Source: Aeromicrobium sp. Root236
GTDB lineage: Bacteria; Actinomycetota; Actinomycetes; Propionibacteriales; Nocardioidaceae
DNA: 64,000 bases
Assembly: GCF_001428805.1 (NCBI RefSeq)
Contig: NZ_LMIS01000001.1
Location: forward strand, 1,050,587-1,114,586
Reading direction: 5' to 3'
A program made the translations under genes and the position numbers. Position 1 is the stretch's first letter, and the number at the start of each line of letters is the position of its first letter. The notes beneath the pieces were generated by a model. It saw nothing but the letters and a program-made list of their open reading frames with translations. It was not told the origin of the DNA and did no database searches. Shown one piece after another: positions 27,946 to 36,319 of this stretch.

Positions 27946-27992
27946 GCCCCAAGATTACGGCGCGCCCCGACCGGGTCGTCCGCGGTGTCCAC

Positions 27993-28655
27993 CTAGAACA
28001 ACGGCACGAAGATCAACGCGAGGGCCCAGCTGACGAAGCTGCCCACCAGCACGTACTCGGCCCGCAGCCCGTCGGTGCGGTCACGCGAGATCTCGGGAAA
28101 GCGCAGGATGCCCTTGGCCGCGACCACGACGGCGATCGCGGCGAGGTTGCCGCTGAGCGCGCAGGCCAGCACGAACCAGCGTTCGAGCGGCCCGAGGACG
28201 CGGCCGCCGCGCAGCTCGTCGCCCTGTGCGAGCACCCGTGGTCCGGTGGACAGCAGCACGCGGCGTACGACGATGTTGGCGGCGGTCGCCAGGAAGAGCA
28301 CCACGCCCACGCCGAGAGCTGCCCGGTCGAGCGGCACGCCGTCGAGCCGCGGGATCGGGAGGTCGGCGTACCAGTCCTGCAGCGGTGCGTCGCCGAAGTC
28401 GAGCGCGCCGGATGCCATGACGAGGACCAGGCTCAGGGCGCCGAGCAGCACGACGCCGGCCGAGGAGTCGTGAGCGGCGGCGTCGACCCACACGACCACC
28501 ACGATGCCGATGACGAGCGCCAACCAGAGCGTGTGCCACTCCGCACCGAGCAGCAGCGGTCCGGCGACGGCGACCACGAAGCCTGTGGGGATCTTCCAGC
28601 GGCGTACGAGGTCAGCCATGCCGACCGCGGCGAGCAGCACCGCCAGGGCGGTCAC
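27993..28655 (-). CDS. Multi-pass membrane protein paired with SatD-like gene
   Basis: A 220-aa membrane protein with about six hydrophobic segments, beginning VTALAVLLAAVGMADLVRR. A polar loop GDELRGGRVLGPLER precedes the last two segments. GTG 28655 overlaps the SatD-like stop (GTGA). Upstream in-frame codons only mirror the satD gene, so the long upstream extension is not real. SatD-like proteins often neighbour small membrane proteins such as DUF3307; this one occupies the same position but I cannot assign it firmly to that family. Function unknown. Confidence 0.72.
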   Translation of the reverse strand: MTALAVLLAAVGMADLVRRWKIPTGFVVAVAGPLLLGAEWHTLWLALVIGIVVVVWVDAAAHDSSAGVVLLGALSLVLVMASGALDFGDAPLQDWYADLPIPRLDGVPLDRAALGVGVVLFLATAANIVVRRVLLSTGPRVLAQGDELRGGRVLGPLERWFVLACALSGNLAAIAVVVAAKGILRFPEISRDRTDGLRAEYVLVGSFVSWALALIFVPLF

Positions 28656-29281
28656 GGCTGCACCTGGCCGATCGACTCGAGCAGCGCGCCGATGCCGGCC
28701 CGGTGCCGCTGCGACACCGCTGACGTCGAGATGCCCTCGTCGTCGGCGATCTGGGACAGGGACTTGCCGTGCAGCTCGGCGAGCGCGATGCGGCGCTGGC
28801 GGCCGTCGAAGTCGCTGACCAGCTCGTCGCGCACCAGTAGGTAGGAGTTCACGATGTCGCCCCCCTCCGATCGTTCGCGCTTGAGCCAGGTCCGTAGCCC
28901 CGGGAGCTGGCGGCCCTTGGCCTTGGCGGTGTCGATCGCGTCGCGGGCCAACCACCAGGCCTGTCCGTCCTGGGTCAGACCATAGTTGGACGTGCCGACG
29001 ATCTCGAGGTCGCCGACCCCGATGCCGAACCGGCAGTCCATCGACTCCGGCAGCGCGAGGCGCACCAGCACGGTCGCGTAGAGCGCGTCGTGCAGGTCGT
29101 CGTAGACCCCTTGCAGCTCGTCGCCGATCGTCGGCTCGAGCGGCTGCGACGCGGGCAGCAGCGCGTTGACGACGGCCAGGGCGGAGAGCAGACTCTGCTG
29201 CGCCTCGGCCCGTGACGGTTGCTCACGCGACCCCACGAGGTCGCCGATGACGGCGAAGCGTGGTGAAGCGATCTGGTTCAT
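28652..29281 (-). CDS. SatD-like protein with C-terminal helix-turn-helix
   Basis: A 209-aa soluble protein. The N-terminus RFAVIGDLVGSREQPSR, followed by GDELQGVYDDL and FGIGVGDLE, matches the SatD family, named after a streptococcal acid-tolerance locus and biochemically uncharacterised. From about residue 165 a sigma-region-4-like helix-turn-helix (LAELHGKSLSQIADDEGISTSAVSQRHR) is present, so it probably binds DNA. ATG 29281 follows GGAG closely. Two identical-pattern dyads lie in the divergent region before the ATP-grasp gene. The downstream membrane gene overlaps by 4 bp. Confidence 0.78.
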   Translation of the reverse strand: MNQIASPRFAVIGDLVGSREQPSRAEAQQSLLSALAVVNALLPASQPLEPTIGDELQGVYDDLHDALYATVLVRLALPESMDCRFGIGVGDLEIVGTSNYGLTQDGQAWWLARDAIDTAKAKGRQLPGLRTWLKRERSEGGDIVNSYLLVRDELVSDFDGRQRRIALAELHGKSLSQIADDEGISTSAVSQRHRAGIGALLESIGQVQP

Positions 29282-29291
29282 TTCTCCATAT

Positions 29292-29336
29292 TGAAGGTAT
29301 TTACTTCAAAAGGCAAGAGTGAAGCGCTGCCCTTCA
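29292..29336. promoter_or_regulatory. Two TGAAG-N7-CTTCA dyads between satD and the ATP-grasp gene
   Basis: TGAAG-N7-CTTCA occurs at 29292-29308 and again at 29320-29336, centres 28 bp apart, in the 73-bp divergent intergenic space. The second overlaps the expected -35 region of the plus-strand promoter; the first lies just upstream of the satD start. Position suggests operators, possibly for the SatD helix-turn-helix. Confidence 0.65.
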
Positions 29337-29341
29337 TCGCC

Positions 29342-29347
29342 TAGGCT
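29342..29347 (+). promoter_or_regulatory. -10 box of the ATP-grasp gene
   Basis: TAGGCT ends 7 nt before the ATG at 29355, consistent with a leaderless transcript. Confidence 0.5.
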
Positions 29348-29354
29348 GAGATCC

Positions 29355-30206
29355 ATGACCATCACCTTCGTCACCTGCTCGTGGGCCCGGAGTCTTGACG
29401 CCGACCTGCCGCTCCTGCTCGAGGCCGCCCACCAGCGCGGGATCGACGCCGAGATCACGGAGTGGGACGACCCGGAGGTCGACTGGCAGACGTACGACGC
29501 CGTGGTCGTCCGCTCGTGCTGGGACTACACGACCCGGCGCGACGAGTTCCTGGCCTGGGCGGCGTCGGTGCCCCGCCTGCACAACCGCCACGACGTGCTG
29601 GAGTGGAACACCGACAAGGTCTACCTCCGCCAGATCGAGGCTGCCGGCGTGCCGATCATCGAGACGCGGTGGAACGTCGCAGACGGTGACGAGCTCGGCG
29701 ACCACGCCGAGTGGGTCGTCAAGCCGACCGTCTCGGCCGGGTCGAAGGACACCGCGCGGTGGGAGTCCCCCGCCGACGTCTACGCCCACAGCGCGGCGCT
29801 TGTCGCCGCCGGGCGTACCTCGATGACGCAGCCCTACATCTCCTCCGTCGACGACGAGGGTGAGACCGCGATGCTGTTCTTCGGCGGCGAGTTCTCGCAC
29901 GCCATCCGCAAGGGGCCGATCCTCGCCCGCGGCGAGGGCATCCGCCAGGACCGCGACGGCCGCGGCGAGAACGCGGTGCGCACGCCGACCCCCGCGCAGC
30001 ACGAGGTCGCCCGGGCTGCCCTCGCCGCGATCGACCACGTGCTCGGACGGCCCGCCGACCTCCTGTACGCCCGCGTCGACCTGGTCACCGGCGACGACGG
30101 ATCACCGCTGGTCATCGAGCTCGAGCTGGCGGAGCCCTACCTGTTCCTCGTGCTGGCCGACGGGGGCGCCGGCCGGCTCGTGGACGCCGTGGCGGCGCGG
30201 ATCTGA
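29355..30206 (+). CDS. ATP-grasp domain protein
   Basis: A 283-aa cytoplasmic protein with ATP-grasp architecture. The N-terminal Rossmann-like part contains VVVRSCWDYTTRRDEFLAW; AEWVVKPTVSAGSKDT supplies the nucleotide lysine and flexible loop, MTQPYISSVDDEGETAMLFFGGEFSHAIRK the central sheet, and LYARVDLV...PLVIELELAEPYLFL the metal-binding acidic residues. Similar stand-alone actinobacterial proteins are annotated only as hypothetical ATP-grasp or RimK-like ligases, presumably forming an amide from a carboxylate and an amine. No carrier or peptide substrate gene is adjacent; the partner satD-membrane pair is divergent across shared dyads. Confidence 0.78.
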   Translation: MTITFVTCSWARSLDADLPLLLEAAHQRGIDAEITEWDDPEVDWQTYDAVVVRSCWDYTTRRDEFLAWAASVPRLHNRHDVLEWNTDKVYLRQIEAAGVPIIETRWNVADGDELGDHAEWVVKPTVSAGSKDTARWESPADVYAHSAALVAAGRTSMTQPYISSVDDEGETAMLFFGGEFSHAIRKGPILARGEGIRQDRDGRGENAVRTPTPAQHEVARAALAAIDHVLGRPADLLYARVDLVTGDDGSPLVIELELAEPYLFLVLADGGAGRLVDAVAARI

Positions 30207-30251
30207 CGATTCGATTGCGGGGCCTGCGTACGCCGTGGACAATCAGCGCTT

Positions 30252-31136
30252 GTGAAGCCACCCACGGCCGCCTTCGTCCGCTATTACGACGTCGAGAGCG
30301 CCGACGGCACCCGGCTGAGGGCGTGGACGAATGATGCCGATGGGCCGACGGTCTTCCTGTCGAATGGCCTCGGCACCAACCCGCACGCCTGGCCGGCCCT
30401 GCTGCGGCCCGACTGCGGCCTCCACGTCGTGTCGTGGAACCACCGGGGCGTCGGCGGGTCCGAGCGGCCAGCCGACGGACGGGTCGACCTCGACGCGTTC
30501 GTCGAGGACGCGTTGGCGGTCATGGATCATGCGGGCATCGACTCGGCCGTCGTCGCCTCGTGGTCCGCGGGCGTCACGATCGCGTTCGAGCTCGCGGGGC
30601 GCCACCCCGAACGGGTCAAGGGGATCCTTGCCGTCGCCGGGGTGCCCGGCAACACGTTCGCGACGATGCTGGCTCCCCTGCGCATGCCTCCGGCGGTCTC
30701 CAAGCAGCTGATGGTCGGCCTCGCGCGTACGGCATGGGTGTCGGGACGCGCATTGGCACCGCTGACCCGGCGGATCCCCTGGACCAACGCGACGGCCAAC
30801 ATGCTCCGCCTGACGCGGCTCATCAACCCGGCGGCCGACACCGCGGAGCTGCGGACGCTCATGCAGGAGTTCTGCACGACGCATCCGTCCTGGTACGCCA
30901 AGCTCGCCCTCGGGGTGTCGGAGCACCAGCGCGTCTCGCTGTCCAGGATCGACGTGCCGGTGACCTTCATCGCCGGCAAGTGGGACATGCTCACCGGCGC
31001 CCGCGACATGCTCTCGGCGTCGGAACGCGTCGCCGGGTCCCGGTTCCTCGAGTTCGACGCGACGCACTTCATCCCGCTCGAGTTCCCCGACCTCGTCCTC
31101 GAGGAGCTCAAGGACCTGGTCGACCGCACCGCCTGA
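30252..31136 (+). CDS. Alpha/beta hydrolase
   Basis: A 294-aa alpha/beta-hydrolase fold protein. The oxyanion region is SNGLGTNPHAWP, the HRG motif WNHRGVGGSERP, the nucleophile elbow ASWSAGVTIAFELAG (serine), and the catalytic histidine FDATHFIPLEFP near the C-terminus; GKWDMLTG holds the acid. It resembles non-secreted lipase or ester hydrolases such as lysophospholipase-like or pimeloyl-carboxyl esterase-type enzymes, with no reliable substrate. The GTG at 30252 opens a typical N-terminus. It converges on gatB with a large inverted repeat between. Confidence 0.8.
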   Translation: MKPPTAAFVRYYDVESADGTRLRAWTNDADGPTVFLSNGLGTNPHAWPALLRPDCGLHVVSWNHRGVGGSERPADGRVDLDAFVEDALAVMDHAGIDSAVVASWSAGVTIAFELAGRHPERVKGILAVAGVPGNTFATMLAPLRMPPAVSKQLMVGLARTAWVSGRALAPLTRRIPWTNATANMLRLTRLINPAADTAELRTLMQEFCTTHPSWYAKLALGVSEHQRVSLSRIDVPVTFIAGKWDMLTGARDMLSASERVAGSRFLEFDATHFIPLEFPDLVLEELKDLVDRTA

Positions 31137-31141
31137 CCCCG

Positions 31142-31200
31142 AGTTTTGGGACAAACATCGTCACATCCGGAAGGAAAGTGCCGAGGAAAGTCCCAAAACT
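31142..31200. repeat. Inverted repeat between alpha/beta hydrolase gene and gatB
   Basis: AGTTTTGGGAC (31142-31152) is exactly complementary to GTCCCAAAACT (31190-31200) across 37 nt. The arms are AT-rich compared with the surroundings and the loop is purine-rich on the plus strand. It probably terminates both convergent genes, with A/T-rich arms giving a U-rich 3-prime end on either strand. Confidence 0.65.
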
Positions 31201-31206
31201 GGCGGG

Positions 31207-32703
31207 TCAGGTGAGCTTTTCGAGGATCAGCTCGCGTACGCGGCCGGCGTCGGCCTGGCCCCGCATCTCCTTCATGACGGCACCGATGAGCGCACCCGCA
31301 GCGGCCTGCTTGCCGTCGCGGATCTTCTGCGCGGCATCGGGGTCGCCGGCGATCGCCCGGTCGACGGCCTCGCCGAGCGCACCGTCGTCGGAGACCACCT
31401 CGAGCTGCCGCCCGACGATGACCTCCTCTGGCGTGCCCTCACCGGCGATGACGCCGTCGAACACCGAGCGGGCCAGCTTGTCGTTGATCCGGCCGGCGTC
31501 GATCAGTTTCTGGATCTCGGCGACCTGCAGCGGCGTGATGCCCAGCGAGTCGAGATCTGCACCCTGCTCGTTGGCTCGTCGAGCCATTTCGCCGAGCCAC
31601 CACTTGCGGGCCGCCTGCGGCGTGGCACCGGCCTCGATCGTGTCGGCGACGAGCTGGAGTGCACCGGCGCCGATCGTGTCGCGCATCTCGAGGTCGCTGA
31701 AGCCCCAGTCTGCCTGCAGGCGCGCGCGGCGTACGGCCGGCGGCTCGGGCAGCGTCGCGCGCAGCTCCTCGACCCACTCCCGCGACGGCGACACCGGCGC
31801 GAGGTCGGGCTCGGGGAAGTAGCGGTAGTCGTCGGCGTCGGACTTCTCGCGCCCTGAGGACGTCGTGCCGGTGTCCTCGTGGAAGTGCCGCGTCTCCTGC
31901 AGCACCGAGCCACCCTCGTCGAGGATTCCGGCGTGCCGAGAGATCTCGTAGCGGACCGCACGCTCGACGGACCGGAACGAGTTGACGTTCTTGGTCTCCG
32001 AGCGGGTGCCGAGGGTGGTCGAGCCCTTGGGCTTGAGCGAGAGGTTGACGTCGGCCCGCAGCGAGCCCTGGTCCATGCGTACGTCCGAGACGCCCAGCCC
32101 GCCGATCAGGTCGCGCACGTACGAGACGTACGCCCGGGCGACCGCGGCAGCCTTGTCGCCGGGCACCTCGATCGTGCGGGTCACGATCTCGATGAGCGGG
32201 ATGCCGGCGCGGTTGTAGTCGACCAGCGAGAAGTCGGCACCGTGGATGCGACCCGTCGAGCCGCCCACGTGCAGCGACTTGCCGGTGTCCTCCTCCATGT
32301 GGGCTCGCTCGATGTCGATCCGGTAGGTCTCGCCGTCGACCTCGACGTCGACGTGCCCGTCGAACGCGATGGGCTCGTCGTACTGCGACGTCTGGAAGTT
32401 CTTGGGCATGTCCGGGTAGAAGTAGTTCTTGCGCGCGAACCGGCACCACTCGGCGATCTCGCAGTTGAGCGCGAGGCCGATGCGGATCGCGGACTCGATC
32501 GCCTTGGCGTTGACGACCGGCAGCGCACCGGGCAGTGCGAGGCAGACCGGGCAGACCTGCGTGTTGGGCTCGGCGCCGAACTCGGTCGGGCAGCCGCAGA
32601 ACATCTTGGTCGCGGTGTTGAGCTCGATGTGGATCTCGAGGCCCATGACCGGGTCGAAGCGGGTCAGTGCCTCGTCGACGGGTACGAGAGTCTCAGTGGT
32701 CAT
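31207..32703 (-). CDS. gatB: Asp-tRNA(Asn)/Glu-tRNA(Gln) amidotransferase subunit B
   Basis: tRNA-binding and kinase subunit of the GatCAB amidotransferase. It is 498 aa from ATG 32703, which overlaps the gatA stop (ATGA). Zinc cysteines lie in [10 protein letters not shown] and [10 protein letters not shown]; the signature [17 protein letters not shown] is present, and the C-terminal YqeY-like tail ([28 protein letters not shown]) binds tRNA. It is the last gene of gatCAB. An upstream in-frame extension is not needed. Confidence 0.96.
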   Translation of the reverse strand: MTTETLVPVDEALTRFDPVMGLEIHIELNTATKMFCGCPTEFGAEPNTQVCPVCLALPGALPVVNAKAIESAIRIGLALNCEIAEWCRFARKNYFYPDMPKNFQTSQYDEPIAFDGHVDVEVDGETYRIDIERAHMEEDTGKSLHVGGSTGRIHGADFSLVDYNRAGIPLIEIVTRTIEVPGDKAAAVARAYVSYVRDLIGGLGVSDVRMDQGSLRADVNLSLKPKGSTTLGTRSETKNVNSFRSVERAVRYEISRHAGILDEGGSVLQETRHFHEDTGTTSSGREKSDADDYRYFPEPDLAPVSPSREWVEELRATLPEPPAVRRARLQADWGFSDLEMRDTIGAGALQLVADTIEAGATPQAARKWWLGEMARRANEQGADLDSLGITPLQVAEIQKLIDAGRINDKLARSVFDGVIAGEGTPEEVIVGRQLEVVSDDGALGEAVDRAIAGDPDAAQKIRDGKQAAAGALIGAVMKEMRGQADAGRVRELILEKLT

Positions 32704-34211
32704 CGCGCAACCTCCAGATCGGGTGCCTGGGCCAGCATCGGGCCGCCCCATTGGTCCTCGAGCAGCTTCTCGAGCGCAGCGCCGGCGTTGTAGAGCCGGT
32801 CGTCAGCCTGCTGCGGGGCGAGGAACTGCAGACCGACCGGCAGGCCGTCCTCCTCGGCGAGCCCGACGGGCAGTGACAGGCCGGGGATCCCGGCGAGGTT
32901 GGCCGGGATCGTGGCGACGTCCTGCAGGTACATCGACAGCGGGTCGTCGAGCTTGGCGCCCAGCTGCCAGGCCGTCGTCGGCGAGGTCGGCGAGACCAGC
33001 ACGTCGACCTGCTCGAACGCCGATGCGAAGTCGCGGGCGAGCAGCGTACGGACCTTCTGCGCCGAGCCGTAGTAGGCGTCGTAGTAGCCGCTCGACAGCG
33101 CGTAGGTGCCGACGATGATGCGGCGCTTGACCTCGTCGCCGAAGCCCGCGTCGCGGCTCGACGCCATGACCTGCTCGGCGCTGGGGTCGTCGGCGCCGGC
33201 CGGCGGCACGCGTACGCCGTAGCGCATCGCGTCGAAGCGGGCGAGGTTGCTGCTCGCCTCGCTCGGCATGACGAGGTAGTAGGCCGCGAGGGCGTACTCG
33301 AGGCTCGGCAGGGAGACCTCGACGACCTCGGCGCCGGCGGACGTCAGCAGCTCGACGGCCTCGTGGAACCGCGCACTGACTCCGGCCTGGAATCCTTCGC
33401 CGCCGAGCTCTTTGACGATGCCGATCTTGAGGCCCTTGACGTCGGCGCGGCGGGCGGCCGAGACGACGAGCGGCGCCGGGGCGTCGATGCTGGTGGAGTC
33501 CATGGGGTCGTGCCCGCCCATGAGCTCGTGCAGCAGTGCGGCGTCGAGGACCGTACGCGTGACGGGTCCGGCCTGGTCGAGGCTGCTCGCCAGGGCGACA
33601 AGGCCGTAGCGGCTGACGCCGCCGTAGGTCGGCTTGACACCCACCGTGCCGGTCAGCGCGCCGGGCTGGCGGATCGAGCCGCCGGTGTCGGTGCCGATCG
33701 CGAGCGCGGCCTCGAACGCGGCGACCGCAGCGGCCGAGCCGCCACCGGAGCCACCCGGGATGCGGTCGCGGTCCCACGGGTTGCGGGTCGGCCCGTACGC
33801 CGAGTGCTCGGTCGAGGAGCCCATCGCGAACTCGTCCATGTTGGTCTTGCCGAGGATCGGCAGGCCGGCGGCCTTGATGCGCTGCGTGATCGTGGCGTCG
33901 TACGGCGGGATCCAGCCGTCGAGGATCTTGGAGCCGCACGTCGTCGGCATGCCCTTGGTGGCGACGATGTCCTTGACCGCGATCGGCACGCCGGCGAGAC
34001 CGTGCAGGCCCTCGCCGGCGGCCCGGCGTGCGTCGATGTCGGCCGCCGTGGCGAGAGCGCCCTCGGCATCGACGTGCAGGAACGCGTGGACGTCACCGTC
34101 GACCGCGGCGATGCGGTCGAGCTGCGCCTGCGTGGCCTCGACGCTCGAGACCTCCTTGCGGGCGAGCTTGCCGGCCAGGTCGGCGGCGCTGAGCTTCGTC
34201 AGATCGGTCAT
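32700..34211 (-). CDS. gatA: Asp-tRNA(Asn)/Glu-tRNA(Gln) amidotransferase subunit A
   Basis: Glutaminase subunit that releases ammonia for transamidation. It is 503 aa with the amidase signature [15 protein letters not shown] and [13 protein letters not shown]. The Ser-cisSer-Lys triad is placed at about K80 (VPIAVKDI), S155 and S179. It follows gatC by one base and overlaps gatB by 4 bp, so the three subunits are made from a coupled operon. Presence of GatCAB implies that this organism charges Gln- and/or Asn-tRNA indirectly. Confidence 0.97.
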   Translation of the reverse strand: MTDLTKLSAADLAGKLARKEVSSVEATQAQLDRIAAVDGDVHAFLHVDAEGALATAADIDARRAAGEGLHGLAGVPIAVKDIVATKGMPTTCGSKILDGWIPPYDATITQRIKAAGLPILGKTNMDEFAMGSSTEHSAYGPTRNPWDRDRIPGGSGGGSAAAVAAFEAALAIGTDTGGSIRQPGALTGTVGVKPTYGGVSRYGLVALASSLDQAGPVTRTVLDAALLHELMGGHDPMDSTSIDAPAPLVVSAARRADVKGLKIGIVKELGGEGFQAGVSARFHEAVELLTSAGAEVVEVSLPSLEYALAAYYLVMPSEASSNLARFDAMRYGVRVPPAGADDPSAEQVMASSRDAGFGDEVKRRIIVGTYALSSGYYDAYYGSAQKVRTLLARDFASAFEQVDVLVSPTSPTTAWQLGAKLDDPLSMYLQDVATIPANLAGIPGLSLPVGLAEEDGLPVGLQFLAPQQADDRLYNAGAALEKLLEDQWGGPMLAQAPDLEVAR

Positions 34212-34212
34212 G

Positions 34213-34521
34213 TCAGTCCTCCCCGAGGATCTTGGGGACGAGGAACCGCTGCTGCTCGGACGCCGGAGCGCCGGCGAGCGCCTCCTCGGGCGTCAGGCAC
34301 GGCACGACGACGTCCTCGCGGAACACGTTGTTGACCGGGACCGGGTGGCTCATGGCCTCGACGTCGTCACCGGCAGCCTGCTGGACGACCGCGACGTGCT
34401 CGAGGATGGCCGGCAGCTCGGCGGCGAAGTGGTCGAGCTCGGCCTCACTGAGGTCGATGCGGGCGAGGCCGGCCAGATGGCTGACGTCGGCACGCGAAAT
34501 ACCCTTGGCGGGCTCAGACAT
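34213..34521 (-). CDS. gatC: Asp-tRNA(Asn)/Glu-tRNA(Gln) amidotransferase subunit C
   Basis: A 102-aa belt subunit that wraps GatA and Gat[37 protein letters not shown] is the family N-terminal helix pair (key words [12 protein letters not shown]), and [20 protein letters not shown] and [10 protein letters not shown] follow in the usual order. AAGGAT precedes the ATG by 4 nt. A possible -10 TAGGAT lies about 40 bp upstream. It is the first gene of the operon. Confidence 0.95.
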   Translation of the reverse strand: MSEPAKGISRADVSHLAGLARIDLSEAELDHFAAELPAILEHVAVVQQAAGDDVEAMSHPVPVNNVFREDVVVPCLTPEEALAGAPASEQQRFLVPKILGED

Positions 34522-34581
34522 ACGGATCCTTGCGGGTGGAGTCGGGGGTACCGATCCATCCTAGTGACCGTGACGAGTCGC

Positions 34582-35337
34582 TCAGGAGCGGGAGCGTTCG
34601 ATCAGGGCCTCGATGCCGTCGAGCATGACCTCGAGGTCGAAGCGGTACTCCGCGAACGGGTCGCCGCCCGGCTCGGGCTCGTCCGCGGCGCCCGACCAGG
34701 CGACGCGATGGAGCTGCGGGAAGCGGTCCTCCTCGACGACCTCCCGGAGGATCGCGGTGTAGTCGATCGGGTCGGCGCCACCGCCCTTGGCCTGTTGCGC
34801 GTCGTACGCCATGCGGGCATCGATCAGGGCATGCGAGGAGATCAGGCCGAGGATGCGCATCTTGTCGCCGTCGTCCAGGCCCGTGCCGTCCAGCGCCTCG
34901 AGCCCGACCTCCATCCAGCGCAGGGAGTTGGGGGCCAGCGGCGGCGTCGCCATCGGCATCTGGACGATCCAGATGTTGCGCGTGATGGCCTCGCGCTGCG
35001 CCATGGCCCAGCTGAGCAGCCGGCTGCGCCAGGTGTCCCCCTCGAGCTCGAACTCCATGACCCCGTCGGCGCTGGCGTTCCACATCAGCTGGAGCAGCTC
35101 GTCCTTGTTGGTGACGTAGCGGTAGAGGGACATCGTCGTGAATCCCACGGCCTTGGCGACGCGGGCCATCGAGACGGCGGCGAGCCCTTCGGCGTTGGCG
35201 ATGTCGACCGCCGCGGCAACGATGGCGTCGACGTTGAGCCCCGGCTTGGGTCCTCGGCGGCCCACCTCGCGCCGTCCCCAGAGCAGCTCGAGGCTGGGCG
35301 GCAGGACGGTTCGGTCGTCGGACTCAGCCATGCCCAC
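34582..35337 (-). CDS. TetR-family repressor of the divergent ABC exporter
   Basis: A 251-aa regulator. The helix-turn-helix is about residues 33-80 (LAAVSMARVAKAVGFTTMSLYRYVTNKDELL), followed by a TetR_C-type ligand domain common in regulators of drug efflux. It diverges from drrAB-like genes; two GTGTATG-type palindromes 21 bp apart lie in the intergenic space, and it is the obvious candidate to bind them. The start at 35337 (or the ATG two codons later) is upstream of the conserved HTH. The inducing ligand is unknown. Confidence 0.87.
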   Translation of the reverse strand: MGMAESDDRTVLPPSLELLWGRREVGRRGPKPGLNVDAIVAAAVDIANAEGLAAVSMARVAKAVGFTTMSLYRYVTNKDELLQLMWNASADGVMEFELEGDTWRSRLLSWAMAQREAITRNIWIVQMPMATPPLAPNSLRWMEVGLEALDGTGLDDGDKMRILGLISSHALIDARMAYDAQQAKGGGADPIDYTAILREVVEEDRFPQLHRVAWSGAADEPEPGGDPFAEYRFDLEVMLDGIEALIERSRS

Positions 35338-35355
35338 ACCCTTCCAGATCAGCTC

Positions 35356-35403
35356 TTGCGGCTTTCAGTGTACGTCATATACAGTTCCGTGTATGACATA
35401 CAC
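35356..35403 (+). promoter_or_regulatory. Promoter with two TetR-type operators before the drrA-like gene
   Basis: GTGTATGACATACAC at 35389-35403 is a perfect palindrome around one base and contains the start codon of the ABC ATPase gene. GTGTACGTCATATAC at 35368-35382 is an imperfect copy; the centres are 21 bp apart, two helical turns. TTGCGG (35356-35361) and TATACA (35378-35383) form the promoter, so occupancy would block the -10 and the translation start. Confidence 0.8.
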
Positions 35404-36319
35404 AGTTACCGCCACCGGCCTTCGCAAGGCGTACGGCGACCACACGGTGCTCGACGGGATCGACCTAGCCGTGGAGACCGGATCCGTGTTCTCGCTGCTC
35501 GGACCCAACGGCGCCGGCAAGACGACCCTGGTCCGCATCCTCGCCACGTTGCTGGCGCCCGACTCCGGCACCGCGACGGTCGCCGGACACGACCTCGTGA
35601 CCGATCCCTACGGGGTGCGTACGGTCATCAGCCTCACGGGCCAGTACGCCGCCGTCGACGAGGTGCTCACGGCCGAGGAGAACCTGCTCATGATGGCTCA
35701 GCTGAGGCATCTGCCCCGCAAGGTCGCCCGACGACGGGTCGAGGAGCTGCTCGTCGAGTTCGACCTCGTCGCCGCCCGCTCCCGCCGCGTCGGCACGTTC
35801 TCCGGCGGCATGACCCGGCGCCTGGACCTGGCGATCAGCATGATCGAGCGACCCGAGCTGCTGTTCCTCGACGAGCCGACCACGGGCCTCGACCCCCGCA
35901 GCCGCGAGCAGGTCTGGGGCACCGTCCGCCAGCTCGTCGACGACGGTGTCACGATCCTCCTGACGACGCAGTACCTCGAGGAGGCCGACCAGCTCGCCGA
36001 CCGCATCGCGGTGCTCGACGGCGGGTCGATCGTCGCCGAGGGCACTGCCGCGGAGCTCAAGTCGACGATCGGCGGCGAGCTGCTGCGCATCGAGCTCGCC
36101 GACGCCGAGTCGTACGCCCGCGCGGTCGCCCGGCTCGACCCCGAACGTACGGACGACAGGCTGCTCAGCATCGAGGTGCCGACAGACGGCTCCCCCGGCG
36201 AGATCGTCGCGATGCTCGCCCGGCTCGAGCGCGAAGGGCTCGCCGCGCGCAAGGTCACGACGGTGCACCCGAGCCTCGACGACGTGTTCTTCTCCCTCAC
36301 CGATCGGCCCGCCGCATGA
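35393..36319 (+). CDS. DrrA-like ABC exporter ATP-binding protein
   Basis: A 308-aa ATPase of the daunorubicin-resistance (DRA) subfamily. Walker A is GPNGAGKTT, the Q-loop is in SLTGQYAAVDEVLT, the signature is FSGGMTRR, Walker B is LLFLDEPTTGLD, and the switch appears as TTQYLEEADQL in which the usual H-loop histidine region follows. A C-terminal domain of about 90 residues (DAESYARAVARL..HPSLDDVFFSLT) is typical of DrrA. ATG 35393 lies inside an operator, and its stop overlaps the permease start. It likely exports a hydrophobic compound. Confidence 0.9.
   Translation: MTYTVTATGLRKAYGDHTVLDGIDLAVETGSVFSLLGPNGAGKTTLVRILATLLAPDSGTATVAGHDLVTDPYGVRTVISLTGQYAAVDEVLTAEENLLMMAQLRHLPRKVARRRVEELLVEFDLVAARSRRVGTFSGGMTRRLDLAISMIERPELLFLDEPTTGLDPRSREQVWGTVRQLVDDGVTILLTTQYLEEADQLADRIAVLDGGSIVAEGTAAELKSTIGGELLRIELADAESYARAVARLDPERTDDRLLSIEVPTDGSPGEIVAMLARLEREGLAARKVTTVHPSLDDVFFSLTDRPAA

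Noticed and set aside
27946-27992. Leader peptide before ilvD
   Set aside because: The 47-bp gap holds a -10 box 6 nt before the ATG and no room or codons for a BCAA leader.
24871-27996. A 1041-codon open frame on the plus strand opposite ilvD and the SDR gene
   Set aside because: It is antisense to two clear genes; its product is Arg/Val/Asp-rich and low in complexity, as expected from GC-skewed third positions of the real genes.
28656-28955. Extended N-terminus for the membrane protein next to satD
   Set aside because: These codons are the complement frame of satD and are Arg/Gly-rich; GTG 28655 in a GTGA overlap is the natural start.
33634-36315. Very long plus-strand open frame leading into the DrrB-like permease
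   Set aside because: Only the last 264 codons from 36316 show protein character; the rest is a shadow of gatA, gatC, the TetR gene and the ATPase gene.
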